A stretch of DNA of 7,699 nt from Acidimicrobiales bacterium (GCA_023264135.1 JALQSZ010000064.1:1-7699), one strand, 5' to 3'; counted from the stretch's first letter, positions 1 to 6,728 are shown. Made by a program: numbers and translations. Notes: a model not told the origin generated them from the letters alone.

Positions 1-394
1 GTTTGTTCCCGAAGTGAAAATCGTTTCCAACAGTGACGAGTTTTGCATTCAGGGAGTCAACGAGATCGTTCGTAATGAACTCAGATGCTGATTCCTGTGA
101 GCGCAGTTCATCGAATCGCACAACAAAAGTTGCGTCGACTCCGCATTCAGCGAGGAGTTCGAGTTTTTGATCGAGATCGGTGAGGAGCAACGGCGCTGAC
201 TCAGGGCGAACAACCGATGCAGGGTGACGATCGAAGGTGACCACAACGGTGCGAAGGTCGCGCTCGGCGGCGAGCGCACGAAGCGTGGAAATCACCTGAC
301 GGTGTCCGCGGTGCACGCCATCGAACGCGCCAATGGTGAGCGCAGAGCCCCGCCCCGCAAAGTTCACCTCGTCGTTGTCGTAGATGACATCCAT
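1..394 (-). CDS. ribF: Bifunctional riboflavin kinase / FMN adenylyltransferase, N-terminal part (runs off left edge)
   Basis: RibF phosphorylates riboflavin to FMN and adenylylates FMN to FAD in the cytoplasm. Only the first 131 residues are in the window, all from the N-terminal nucleotidyltransferase (FAD synthetase) domain. What is seen: the HIGH-like nucleotide-binding motif TIGAFDGVHRGH at residues 20-31, then VVTFDRHP at 51-58, a block matching the family's 'LLTDLDQKLELL' stretch at 70-81, and VGNDFHFGNK at 122-131, which corresponds to the conserved segment before the flavin-binding loop. The C-terminal riboflavin kinase domain is outside. The ATG at 394-392 lies 13 bp after the truB stop and has no clear Shine-Dalgarno sequence, so translation probably depends on ribosomes coming from truB. 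The truB-ribF pair is common in bacteria. The reading frame is open to the window edge. Identification is firm; the exact start is slightly less so. Confidence 0.95.
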   Translation of the reverse strand, partial: MDVIYDNDEVNFAGRGSALTIGAFDGVHRGHRQVISTLRALAAERDLRTVVVTFDRHPASVVRPESAPLLLTDLDQKLELLAECGVDATFVVRFDELRSQESASEFITNDLVDSLNAKLVTVGNDFHFGNK

Positions 395-407
395 GCCGGA
401 TCGAACG

Positions 408-1307
408 CTACCGTCCGTCGACCGGAGCAACGACAACATCGGGTTTGGCCGTACCGCTTCGATGCGCGATGTACGTGGCCAACAATCGCCCGTCTTCGTC
501 GAGAACGGCCCATGGCCCTTCGCCAGTGAAGCGTTCATCGATCGTGAGGAATTTGCCGTGACCCACATCGACACGTTCGGCCTCAGAAACCACAACCGTC
601 GGGTAGTCACGAAGGGCCTCGGCAGGTGTAAGCAACACCTCAGGCGACACCCCTTCGAGTGAATGAGCGTCGGTCAATGTGAATGAACCGATCGCAGTGC
701 GCCGAAGTTCGCGCAGGTGTGCTCCCCCACCAAGTGCATGGCCCAGGTCAGCGGCGAGGGTGCGCACATAGGTTCCTGACGAACATTCGACTTCAGCGAG
801 GACGATCAACGGATCGGCGGTCGGCGAAACGGTGAACCGATGAATCGTGACCGGGCGGGGTTCGCGCTCAACCTCGATTCCCTCGCGAGCCAACTGGTGC
901 AAACGTTTTCCGTCGACTTTGACTGCTGACACCATTGGCGGAATCTGCATGATGTCGCCAGTAAGTTGCGGCACCGCAGCCTCGACCTGAGCAAATGTCA
1001 ACGCGGACATGTCGTGTGTCGCCGTCACTTCACCGGCGGCATCGAGAGTTGAGGTTTCTGTGCCGAACACGATCTCGCAGGTGTATGTCTTCGGAAGCGC
1101 CGTGAGGTACTTCAACAATCGCGTGACCCGGCCAACGCCGAGCAACAAGACACCGGTGGCATCGGGGTCAAGTGTCCCTGAGTGACCAACCTTTCGCGTG
1201 CCGAGCAGCCCTCGCGACTTGGCCACAACATCGTGCGAGGTCCAGCCCGCGTCTTTGTCGACGACAACTAACCCGTCGGGCCCGTTGTCGCGCTTCTTGG
1301 CGCTCAC
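408..1307 (-). CDS. truB: tRNA pseudouridine(55) synthase TruB
   Basis: TruB converts uridine 55 in the T-loop of elongator tRNAs to pseudouridine. The protein has 299 residues, a usual length. The N-terminus GLVVVDKDAGWTSHDVV (12-28) is the family's opening motif. GHSGTLDPDATGVLLLGVG (41-59) contains the catalytic aspartate D47, and KTYTCEIVFG (73-82) carries the active-site tyrosine Y75. SGTYVRTLAADLG later in the chain is another conserved block. The last roughly 70 residues match the position of the PUA-like C-terminal domain. The start is GTG at 1307-1305 and overlaps the rbfA stop as GTGA. There is no good Shine-Dalgarno sequence upstream, which fits translational coupling to rbfA. In many actinobacteria a DHH-family phosphoesterase gene sits between rbfA and truB; none is present here. 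The stop is TAG at 410-408. Confidence 0.97.
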   Translation of the reverse strand: MSAKKRDNGPDGLVVVDKDAGWTSHDVVAKSRGLLGTRKVGHSGTLDPDATGVLLLGVGRVTRLLKYLTALPKTYTCEIVFGTETSTLDAAGEVTATHDMSALTFAQVEAAVPQLTGDIMQIPPMVSAVKVDGKRLHQLAREGIEVEREPRPVTIHRFTVSPTADPLIVLAEVECSSGTYVRTLAADLGHALGGGAHLRELRRTAIGSFTLTDAHSLEGVSPEVLLTPAEALRDYPTVVVSEAERVDVGHGKFLTIDERFTGEGPWAVLDEDGRLLATYIAHRSGTAKPDVVVAPVDGR

Positions 1308-1696
1308 GATTCGGTGGCGTCGGGTTCTGGTTTCGGGCCCTCGGCCAACAACGATTCGATTCGAGCCCCGGCACGAACCGCGGGATCGGGAGCAAACGAG
1401 AGTTCCGGCGTGCGCTTCATTCGCGCTTCGCGACCAATCGCTGATTGCAACTTGTAACGAATCTCGCCGAAGGCTTCGAGAACTTCATCGTCGCCTTCTT
1501 CATCTTGAATCGAATCGAAATACACCTTGGCGTGACGAAGATCGCCTTCAATATCGACTGATGTCACTGTGACGAGATGCAGTCGGTCGTCGTCCATACG
1601 CTCAAGTTCGCCCGCGATGATCTCGCGCAACAACTCGTTCAGACGAGCGGTACGCGGGTACTGACGGGCCGAGCCATGGTTGCTTCGTCGACTCAT
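1304..1696 (-). CDS. rbfA: 30S ribosome-binding factor A
   Basis: RbfA is a small KH-fold protein that binds immature 30S subunits near the 5' end helix of 16S rRNA, aids late maturation and is linked to cold adaptation. The 130-residue chain shows the family pattern: a basic N-terminus, helix LNELLREIIAGELERM (19-34), the beta strand block LVTVTSVDIEGDLRHAKVYFD (41-61, where family members have a conserved 'V..D...AKVY' pattern), an acidic linker, then the helix that begins around LEAFGEIRYKLQSAIGRE and the 'RTPELSFAPD' segment typical of RbfA. The C-terminal 15 or so residues are polar and probably disordered. The ATG at 1696-1694 is set by an AGGAGG 7 nt upstream. The stop TGA overlaps the truB start (GTGA). 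It follows infB after 54 bp, the usual bacterial order. Confidence 0.96.
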   Translation of the reverse strand: MSRRSNHGSARQYPRTARLNELLREIIAGELERMDDDRLHLVTVTSVDIEGDLRHAKVYFDSIQDEEGDDEVLEAFGEIRYKLQSAIGREARMKRTPELSFAPDPAVRAGARIESLLAEGPKPEPDATES

Positions 1697-1703
1697 GCAA
1701 ACG

Positions 1704-1709
1704 CCTCCT
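1704..1709 (-). promoter_or_regulatory. Strong ribosome binding site of rbfA
   Basis: Read on the minus strand, AGGAGG ends 7 nt before the rbfA ATG. It is the full consensus, in contrast to truB and ribF further down, which have no visible Shine-Dalgarno sequence. This suggests independent loading of ribosomes at rbfA after the infB-rbfA gap, with truB and ribF fed by coupling. Confidence 0.85.
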
Positions 1710-1727
1710 GATTGACCCCAAGAACTC

Positions 1728-1745
1728 CCGACGGCATGCCGTCGG
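1728..1745. repeat. 18-bp perfect palindrome between infB and rbfA
   Basis: The sequence CCGACGGCATGCCGTCGG is its own reverse complement. It begins 5 nt after the infB stop codon and ends about 18 nt before the rbfA Shine-Dalgarno. In RNA it could form a 7-bp GC-rich stem with a CAUG loop. No run of U follows in either direction (the minus strand continues GAGTTCTTGGGG), so it does not look like an intrinsic terminator. It could be an mRNA stability or processing hairpin protecting infB, a weak barrier between infB and rbfA, or a DNA-binding site for a dimeric protein. The palindrome is seen directly; its role is inference. Confidence 0.7.
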
Positions 1746-1750
1746 ACAAC

Positions 1751-4621
1751 TTAGGTGCGCGGGATCTCGCGGTCTTCGTAGGTTTCGATGATGTCGCCCG
1801 GCTTGAGGTCTTGGAAATCGGTGAGACCGATACCGCACTCGAATCCGGCGGCAACTTCGCGGACATCGTCCTTGAAGCGACGCAACGACGCGACCGAACC
1901 CTTCCAGATGATCGTTCCTTCTCGAAGGAAACGAACCTTGGTACCGCGAGTGATCTGACCATTGGTGACATAGCAACCAGCGATTGCGCCGACCTTTGGC
2001 ACACGGAAGATCTCTCGGACTTCAGCTTCACCGGTAACGATTTCTTCGTACTCAGGCTTGAGAAGACCAAGCATGGCCTTCTCAATATCTTCAAGCACCT
2101 GGTAGATGATTTCGTACGCACGAATTTCAACGTGCTCGGTGTCGGCCAGTTCGCGAGCCTGACGATCGGGTCGGACATTGAATCCGATGATCGTGGCGTT
2201 TGAGGTCGCCGCAAGCTGCACGTCGTTCTGGGTGATGCCACCCACAGCGCGATGCACGAATGCAAGCTTGACCTCGTCGCGTTCGAGACGCTTGAGGCTT
2301 TCAGTGAGCGCTTCGAGCGAACCAGTGACGTCGGCCTTGAGGATGAGGTTGAGCGTTGCTGCTTCGCCGGCCTGAATCTGCTGGAAGATGTCTTCGAGCT
2401 TGGCGCCACCGCTCATTGCATGCGCTTCACGACCAATGGTCGCAACTCGCAACCAGTGCTCGCGTGTCGCGGCAACCTTCGATGCGGTCTTTTCGTCGGG
2501 AGCGATAACGAATCGATCGCCTGCAATTGCAACGTCGGAAAGACCAAGGACCTGCACCGGAGACGAAGGGCCGGCTTCCTTAATTTGGTTGCCCTTGTCG
2601 TCGATGATGGCGCGAACACGGCCCCATGCCGCACCGGCAACCATGGGATCGCCGACGCGCAGCGTTCCGTGTTGCACAAGCACGGTGGCAACCGGACCGC
2701 GACCAATGTCGAGGTTCGATTCGAGAACAACGCCGCGAGCGCGACCTTCAGGGTTGGCTCGGAGATCTTCAAGGTCGGCCATGATGAGCACGTTCTCGAG
2801 AAGATCGTCGATGCCGAGGTTTTGCAGTGCAGAGACCTCGACCATGACGGTTTCGCCGCCCCATGCTTCGGGAACGAGTTCGTGTTCCGAAAGCTGCTGC
2901 ATCACGCGAGTGGGATCAGCGTTTTCACGATCGATCTTGTTGATTGCAACGATGATCGGAACGTCGGCTGCCTTCGCGTGATTGATGGCTTCGATCGTTT
3001 GCGGCATGACACCGTCGTCGGCGGCGACCACAAGGATGACGACATCGGTTGCATCGGCACCGCGAGCACGCATAGCGGTGAACGCTTCGTGACCAGGTGT
3101 GTCGAGGAACGTAATGGCGCGACCGTCTTGCGTGACTTGGTAGGCACCGATGTGCTGGGTGATGCCACCGGCTTCGCCTGCAACAACATTGGCGTTACGA
3201 ATTTGGTCGAGAAGTTTGGTCTTACCGTGATCGACGTGACCCATCACGGTGATCACCGGCGGACGATGCGGCCACGCTTCGTAGGTCGCGTCGTCGACAT
3301 CTTCTTCGAGCATGAGCAACTTCTGCAGCTCGACTTCTTGTTCTTCACCGGGATTAACAAGACGAATCGTTGCGCCAATTTCGGCAGCAAAGAGTTCGAT
3401 CATGTCGTCGCTCAGCGACTGTGTCGCGGTCACCATTTCGCCCTGTTGCATGAGGAAGCGAACGACGTCGGCCGCCGTGCGATTCATCTTCGGGCCAAGG
3501 TCCTGCGCGGTTGACGCGCGTTCTACGACAACTTCACCAGTGGGGATCGGTGCTTCACGAGGCGTGTAGCTCGGTGCATCGATCGGCTGAAGTTCATCGC
3601 GGTTACGACGACGACGACCCTTGCGCTTCGGACGCGGTCCACCAGGACCACCGCCGGGTCGACCGCCACCACCGGGACGGCCACCGCCACCGGGACGACC
3701 ACCGCCGGGGCCACCGCCACCGGGGCCACCAAAACCACCACCGGGGCCACCGCCACCGGGGCCACCACCGGGACGCGGGCCATTGAAGCCACCGCCGCCA
3801 CCAGGACGTGGACCATTAAAGCCACCGCCACCTGGGCGACCTGCGCCGCCACCAGCACCGGGACCACCGGGACGGCCGCCAGGACGCGCACCGGGGGCAG
3901 GCGTTTCGCGACGCATACCGGGAGGAGGCGGAATGGGCTTACCCGTGGACGAGATCGGAGGACGAGCGCCGGGCGGAGGCGGAATGGGCTTGCCCGTCGA
4001 TGAGGTCGGAGGACGCTGCGGCATCGGCGCGCGCGCCGCGGGAGCTTCTGGCGCCGGTGCGGGCGTAGGTGCTGGCGCACTCGGTGCCTCGGGCGCCTCG
4101 GAAGCTGGCGCTGCAGGAGCGGGTGCAGCGGGAGCTGCAGGTGCTTCGCGTCGGGGTCCGGCACTGCCCGAAGACGAGATCACTCGCTTCGGCGCGGCGG
4201 GTTTCGGCGCAGGAGCCGGGGCTGGTTCCGGAGTGGGTTCGGGCGCAGGCGCGACCGTTTCCACTTCGGCAACAGGTGTGTCGACAACAACCGGTTCAGG
4301 TTCGGCGGGCGCGACCGGAGTCTCGGCCTCGGCCGGTTCATCGGCGGTCTTCTTTGCCGCGGCCTTCTTGGCCGGTGCTTTCTTCGCAGCGGTCTTTTTC
4401 GCCGCTGCCTTTTTGGCCGGAGCTTCAGGCTCTTCTGGCTGCACATCGCGCACAAGACCTTCACGCTCGGCCTTACGGCGAACGCGATCAGCTTGTGCTT
4501 CGACGACGCTCGAAGAGTGGCTCTTCACGCCGATCCCGAGCGCGACGCACAGATCCAGTGTCTCCTTATTGGTGAGACCTAGTTCTCGTGCCAGCTCGTA
4601 CACACGGATGTTGGACGGCAA
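1751..4621 (-). CDS. infB: Translation initiation factor IF-2
   Basis: IF2 is the GTPase that brings fMet-tRNA to the 30S subunit and promotes 50S joining. The 956-residue chain has an N-terminal IF2_N module (1-55, with [12 protein letters not shown] at 5-16), a long low-complexity linker (about 61-340), a second IF2_N-like module (about 374-430), and the G domain. The G domain shows G1 GHVDHGKT at 461-468, the switch block [11 protein letters not shown]3 DTPGHEAF from 507, G4 NKID at 561-564 and G5 VSAL. Domains II, III ([27 protein letters not shown]) and the initiator-tRNA binding domain IV ([21 protein letters not shown]) follow to the end. The start is TTG: an in-frame TAG lies 6 bases upstream, GAGGT stands 5 nt before it, and the next candidate (GTG, residue 7) would delete part of the conserved IRVYEL motif. 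The linker has Lys/Ala, Pro/Ala and Gly/Pro tracts listed separately. Identification is certain; the TTG start is very likely. Confidence 0.98.
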   Translation of the reverse strand: MPSNIRVYELARELGLTNKETLDLCVALGIGVKSHSSSVVEAQADRVRRKAEREGLVRDVQPEEPEAPAKKAAAKKTAAKKAPAKKAAAKKTADEPAEAETPVAPAEPEPVVVDTPVAEVETVAPAPEPTPEPAPAPAPKPAAPKRVISSSGSAGPRREAPAAPAAPAPAAPASEAPEAPSAPAPTPAPAPEAPAARAPMPQRPPTSSTGKPIPPPPGARPPISSTGKPIPPPPGMRRETPAPGARPGGRPGGPGAGGGAGRPGGGGFNGPRPGGGGGFNGPRPGGGPGGGGPGGGFGGPGGGGPGGGRPGGGGRPGGGGRPGGGPGGPRPKRKGRRRRNRDELQPIDAPSYTPREAPIPTGEVVVERASTAQDLGPKMNRTAADVVRFLMQQGEMVTATQSLSDDMIELFAAEIGATIRLVNPGEEQEVELQKLLMLEEDVDDATYEAWPHRPPVITVMGHVDHGKTKLLDQIRNANVVAGEAGGITQHIGAYQVTQDGRAITFLDTPGHEAFTAMRARGADATDVVILVVAADDGVMPQTIEAINHAKAADVPIIVAINKIDRENADPTRVMQQLSEHELVPEAWGGETVMVEVSALQNLGIDDLLENVLIMADLEDLRANPEGRARGVVLESNLDIGRGPVATVLVQHGTLRVGDPMVAGAAWGRVRAIIDDKGNQIKEAGPSSPVQVLGLSDVAIAGDRFVIAPDEKTASKVAATREHWLRVATIGREAHAMSGGAKLEDIFQQIQAGEAATLNLILKADVTGSLEALTESLKRLERDEVKLAFVHRAVGGITQNDVQLAATSNATIIGFNVRPDRQARELADTEHVEIRAYEIIYQVLEDIEKAMLGLLKPEYEEIVTGEAEVREIFRVPKVGAIAGCYVTNGQITRGTKVRFLREGTIIWKGSVASLRRFKDDVREVAAGFECGIGLTDFQDLKPGDIIETYEDREIPRT
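3635..3883 (-). repeat. Gly/Pro/Arg-rich repeat tract inside infB
   Basis: Codons 247-329 of infB encode an almost pure Gly, Pro and Arg tract built from short units such as GGGGPGG and GRPGGGG, plus [10 protein letters not shown] units occurring twice in a row. At DNA level this is a degenerate array of 9- to 15-bp units (plus strand ccaccgccaccgggg-like). It ends in a basic cluster ([14 protein letters not shown], 329-342) just before the folded core. Gly/Arg-rich tracts of this kind are typically disordered and can bind RNA; no function is shown here. The tract is a likely place for slippage and length change between strains, and for assembly error. Confidence 0.9.
3914..4015 (-). repeat. 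Tandem 51-bp duplication inside infB (two 17-residue units)
   Basis: Two adjacent in-frame copies encode [17 protein letters not shown] (203-219) and [17 protein letters not shown] (220-236). By hand alignment 42 of 51 bases match, with the proteins differing only at the fourth and last residues. Most of the DNA differences are synonymous, so the duplication is not very recent and the peptide is being kept. A third, more distant relative may be [12 protein letters not shown] at 147-158. Confidence 0.9.
4343..4420 (-). repeat. Lys/Ala pentad repeats inside infB
   Basis: Codons 68-93 encode five successive pentads of the type (A/P)AKK(A/T), spaced 15 bp apart. They resemble the tails of histone H1-like and HU-like actinobacterial proteins and are common in actinobacterial IF2 linkers. 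The highly basic stretch is followed at once by an acidic Glu/Pro/Ala segment (94-135), so the linker alternates in charge. It probably forms flexible helix or coil contacting rRNA; this role is inferred. Confidence 0.85.
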
Positions 4622-4626
4622 CTGCT

Positions 4627-4631
4627 ACCTC
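4627..4631 (-). promoter_or_regulatory. Ribosome binding site that fixes the TTG start of infB
   Basis: GAGGT lies 5 nt before the TTG codon at 4621-4619 on the minus strand. The T of GAGGT is also the first base of the TAG codon that closes the upstream frame, so the gene cannot begin further upstream. A TTG start usually lowers initiation efficiency, which may limit IF2 synthesis; that effect is inferred. Confidence 0.75.
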
Positions 4632-4677
4632 AGTGATCGTGGTTCGGGACCCACCAAACAAAGCGTCAGATGGGCTC

Positions 4678-4708
4678 GACCCGCCGCGACAAGGCCGCGG
4701 AACGGGTC
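4678..4708 (-). other. Imperfect inverted repeat in the nusA-infB gap
   Basis: On the minus strand GACCCG-TT-CCGC pairs with GCGG-CGGGTC across a 9-nt loop: a 10-bp GC-rich stem with a 2-nt bulge. It occupies the middle of the 130-bp gap between the nusA stop and the infB start. The nearest T-rich piece (GCTTTGTTTGG) starts about 12 nt later and is weak, so this is not a convincing terminator. It may be a pause or processing hairpin in the mRNA. The rest of the gap shows no gene that I can support. Confidence 0.5.
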
Positions 4709-4751
4709 TTTATCCTCGCACGGCAACACGCCGGGCGAGGAATGGTGACGA

Positions 4752-5975
4752 TTACGCCGGATCTTCCGTTCCGGTTTCTTCCGCAGCCTCCGCCTCGGCA
4801 GCTTCGACGATGGCCTCTGCTTCGGCCACAACCTCGGCTTCGGCAACTGCTTCTTCAACATCTTCTGCAGCTTGGGCGTACGCCTCGGCCGACATTGCCT
4901 CGCCACCTTCAGCGGGCTGCCACACCTGTTCGCCCGTTTCCGGATCGACGACCCATTCACCCTCGGCCCAATCCTGATTGGCGTAGGCCTCTTCTTCGGC
5001 GAGCTGGGTTTCGGATTTGATGTCGACGCGCCAACCGGTGAGTCGAGCAGCAAGGCGAGCGTTCTGCCCTTCCTTGCCGATCGCCAGTGAGAGCTGGTAG
5101 TCGGGAACGATGACCTCGGCGGTGCCGGTGTCTTCGTGGATTCGAACTTCCTTGACCTTGGCCGGCGACAACGCCTTCATGACGAAATCGGCAGGTTCAT
5201 CGGAGAACGGAACGATGTCGATCTTTTCACCGCGAAGTTCGTTCACGACCATGCGAACGCGAGCGCCACGCGCACCGACGCATGCGCCAACGGGATCGAC
5301 ATTCGAGTCGTTCGACAACACGGCGATCTTGGTGCGTGCTCCTGGTTCACGAGCACAGGCTTTGATTTCGACAACGCCGTCGGCGATTTCGGGAACTTCG
5401 AGTTCGAACAGTCGCTTGATGAGACCGGGATGCGTACGGCTCGTAACGATCTGCGGACCCTTCGCGGTCTTGCGCACCTCGACGATGTAGGCCTTCACGC
5501 GCGCACCGGGCTCGGGACGCTCGTAGGGAACCTGTTCGGCCTGCGGCATAAGTGCTTCAACGCGTCCGAGATCGAGCAGCGTGTAGCGCGCATCGGTCTG
5601 CTGGATGATGCCGGTGACGATGTCGCCCTCGCGGCCTGCGTATTCCTCGTACTTCATTTCGCGCTCGGCTTCACGAATGCGCTGGTTCATGACCTGCTTC
5701 ATCGTTTGCGCTGCGACGCGACCCCACACCTCGGGCGGCGGGGTGACATCGAACTCTTCACCTTCGGGGATGCCGTCGTCGTCGAGGGCCTGCGCCATCA
5801 CACGGATCTCGCCGGTATCGGGATCGATGATGACCCACGCGTATTCCTGCGAATTCGGCAGACGTTTGTAGGCCGATTCGAACGCGTCGGCGAGTGCGCC
5901 GAACAGCGTGTCGATCGAGATTCCCTTGTCGATGGCGAGTGCCTGTAGGGCCTCGATGAGATCAGGGGAGTTCAT
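4752..5975 (-). CDS. nusA: Transcription elongation/termination factor NusA
   Basis: NusA binds RNA polymerase near the RNA exit channel and controls pausing, intrinsic termination and antitermination of rRNA operons. The 407-residue protein has the N-terminal polymerase-binding domain (1-112, opening with [20 protein letters not shown]), an S1 domain (about 115-185, [12 protein letters not shown] and [12 protein letters not shown]), KH1 (about 200-265, [15 protein letters not shown] at 227-241) and KH2 (about 270-322, [18 protein letters not shown] at 295-312). There are no C-terminal AR1/AR2 repeats as in E. coli, as expected outside proteobacteria. Instead an 82-residue Glu/Ala-rich acidic tail (326-407) follows KH2. 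The ATG at 5975-5973 was chosen because it matches the family start; the frame stays open upstream but that stretch is rimP read in another frame. Start and rimP stop share one base (TGATG), so translation is coupled. AGAAGG about 10 nt upstream may serve as the ribosome binding site. Confidence 0.97.
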   Translation of the reverse strand: MNSPDLIEALQALAIDKGISIDTLFGALADAFESAYKRLPNSQEYAWVIIDPDTGEIRVMAQALDDDGIPEGEEFDVTPPPEVWGRVAAQTMKQVMNQRIREAEREMKYEEYAGREGDIVTGIIQQTDARYTLLDLGRVEALMPQAEQVPYERPEPGARVKAYIVEVRKTAKGPQIVTSRTHPGLIKRLFELEVPEIADGVVEIKACAREPGARTKIAVLSNDSNVDPVGACVGARGARVRMVVNELRGEKIDIVPFSDEPADFVMKALSPAKVKEVRIHEDTGTAEVIVPDYQLSLAIGKEGQNARLAARLTGWRVDIKSETQLAEEEAYANQDWAEGEWVVDPETGEQVWQPAEGGEAMSAEAYAQAAEDVEEAVAEAEVVAEAEAIVEAAEAEAAEETGTEDPA

Positions 5976-6559
5976 CACGACTGGACCTTCTCTTCCTTCG
6001 GGGACGCGTTCGACGCGTCCTTCTTGACCTTTGACTTCTTTGGCGTGTCCTTCGGCGTGTTCTTCGCCGCTTTCGCGCCGTTCTTTGGTCCGCCCGGTTT
6101 CGGTGCGGGACCCCAAACGAATGTGGTGCGCGCCTTTTCGATTTCGCCGAGGTTGAGCGTGATGCTCTCCCCCAGTGGTTCGTCGAGCGCAACAGTGACC
6201 GTGGTATCGGTCGAACCGGTCACGGTGCCAGCGAAACGGCGACCAACCGGATGATTCGGGAACGTCTTGATTGCAACGGTGCGACCAACTGCCCACGCGT
6301 AGTGAGCCGGCGTGCGCAACACGCGTTCAAGACCAGGACTGGAAACCTCGAGCGTGAAACTGCTCGAAATGGGATCGTGTTCGTCGAGCGCACGCGAGAT
6401 TGCTCGAGTGGTCTTGGTGATGTCGTCGATGCTGACGCCACCTTCACGATCGACAGTCACTCGCAGAACGGGACCAGCTTGTTCGAGATCGAACAGTTCG
6501 AGACCCTCAGCGGCCACCAATGGTTCGATAAGTGCTCGTACACGTGCGGACACGCTCAT
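5975..6559 (-). CDS. rimP: Ribosome maturation factor RimP
   Basis: RimP binds the free 30S subunit and helps its maturation, notably assembly of S12 and the 3' domain proteins. The 194-residue chain has the alpha/beta N-terminal domain (about 1-84, with LEPxxx-like IEPLVAAEGLELFDLE at 11-26 and the signature EVSSPGLERVL at 71-81) and the SH3-like C-terminal domain (about 88-145, VGRTVAIKTF and FAGTVTG). A lysine-rich, probably disordered tail (about 151-194, APKPGGPKNGAK... to KVQS) makes it longer than the roughly 150-residue E. coli protein. The start at 6559 is preferred over an ATG nine codons upstream (6586) because AAGGAGG lies 6 nt before it and the family homology begins at MSVSARVRAL. 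It is the first gene after the 6627-6659 terminator and forms the usual rimP-nusA pair. Confidence 0.95.
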   Translation of the reverse strand: MSVSARVRALIEPLVAAEGLELFDLEQAGPVLRVTVDREGGVSIDDITKTTRAISRALDEHDPISSSFTLEVSSPGLERVLRTPAHYAWAVGRTVAIKTFPNHPVGRRFAGTVTGSTDTTVTVALDEPLGESITLNLGEIEKARTTFVWGPAPKPGGPKNGAKAAKNTPKDTPKKSKVKKDASNASPKEEKVQS

Positions 6560-6565
6560 TGCTGG

Positions 6566-6572
6566 CCTCCTT
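6566..6572 (-). promoter_or_regulatory. Strong ribosome binding site of rimP, with an adjacent direct repeat
   Basis: AAGGAGG ends 6 nt before the ATG at 6559 and decides the start. Immediately upstream and partly overlapping it, the octamer CTTTGAAA occurs twice with a 10-bp period (plus strand tttcaaag at 6571-6578 and 6581-6588). The repeat could be a protein contact site or chance; CCTT..AAGG next to the site can form only a weak 4-bp stem. Confidence 0.8.
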
Positions 6573-6626
6573 TCAAAGGGTTTCAAAGATCACAAACTGC
6601 GGACGACCACAACCTGAATTCGGCCG

Positions 6627-6659
6627 AAAGAAAAGGCGTGGGCGAGAAGCCCACGCCTT
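6627..6659 (-). terminator. Intrinsic terminator between proS and rimP
   Basis: On the minus strand an 11-bp perfect stem (AAGGCGTGGGC with GCCCACGCCTT) closes a 5-nt loop TTCTC and runs into TTTTCTTT. This is a textbook Rho-independent terminator for minus-strand transcription. The plus-strand side ends in CTTCGTCAG without a T run, so it is one-directional. It lies about 150 bp after the proS stop and about 70 bp before the rimP start. It most simply ends the proS transcript; see the findings for the possibility that it also acts as a leader attenuator for rimP-nusA. Confidence 0.85.
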
Positions 6660-6691
6660 CGTCAGTACTGCCGAACGATTGCGATCCCGAG

Positions 6692-6697
6692 AGTGTA
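6692..6697 (-). promoter_or_regulatory. Possible -10 box (TACACT) upstream of rimP
   Basis: TACACT on the minus strand fits the TAnnnT pattern of a housekeeping sigma -10 element and sits in otherwise GC-rich intergenic DNA. No convincing TTGACA-like -35 element is found 16-18 bp upstream, where the sequence is about TCGTTT. If used, transcription would begin near 6685 and the leader would contain the terminator hairpin before reaching rimP. I see no better -10 candidate between the terminator and rimP. This is a low-confidence call made by eye. Confidence 0.3.
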
Positions 6698-6728
6698 GAC
6701 CCCTCGGCCCCAAAACGACCACCCGGGA

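Noticed and set aside
2252..3514. Long open frame (420 codons) on the plus strand opposite infB
   Set aside because: It lies wholly antisense to the conserved G domain of IF2, matches no family I recognise, and is explained by the codon bias of the minus-strand gene.
3635..3883. CRISPR-like short repeat array
   Set aside because: Units are in-frame, degenerate and without spacers; they encode the Gly/Pro tract of IF2.
4625..4729. 34-codon minus-strand frame in the nusA-infB gap as a leader peptide or ylxR remnant
   Set aside because: No Shine-Dalgarno sequence, no CxxC-like YlxR motif and no clear homology; the open stretch is short enough to arise by chance in GC-rich DNA.
3621..4748. Plus-strand open frame encoding a striking Pro/Gly-rich, collagen-like protein
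   Set aside because: It is the mirror of the IF2 Gly/Pro/Ala linker: GGN and CCN codons on one strand read as CCN and GGN on the other. The real minus-strand protein is continuous with folded IF2 domains.
5136..5948. Plus-strand open frame (270 codons) opposite nusA
   Set aside because: Antisense to the conserved NusA S1-KH region; composition is a shadow of the real gene and no start context or homology supports it.
5976..6296. Extended NusA start giving a 514-residue protein
   Set aside because: The extra N-terminal part is rimP read out of frame; family homology starts exactly at the ATG at 5975, which overlaps the rimP stop.
6560..6586. Earlier rimP ATG at 6586
   Set aside because: It would place the AAGGAGG ribosome binding site inside the gene and add nine residues not typical of the family.
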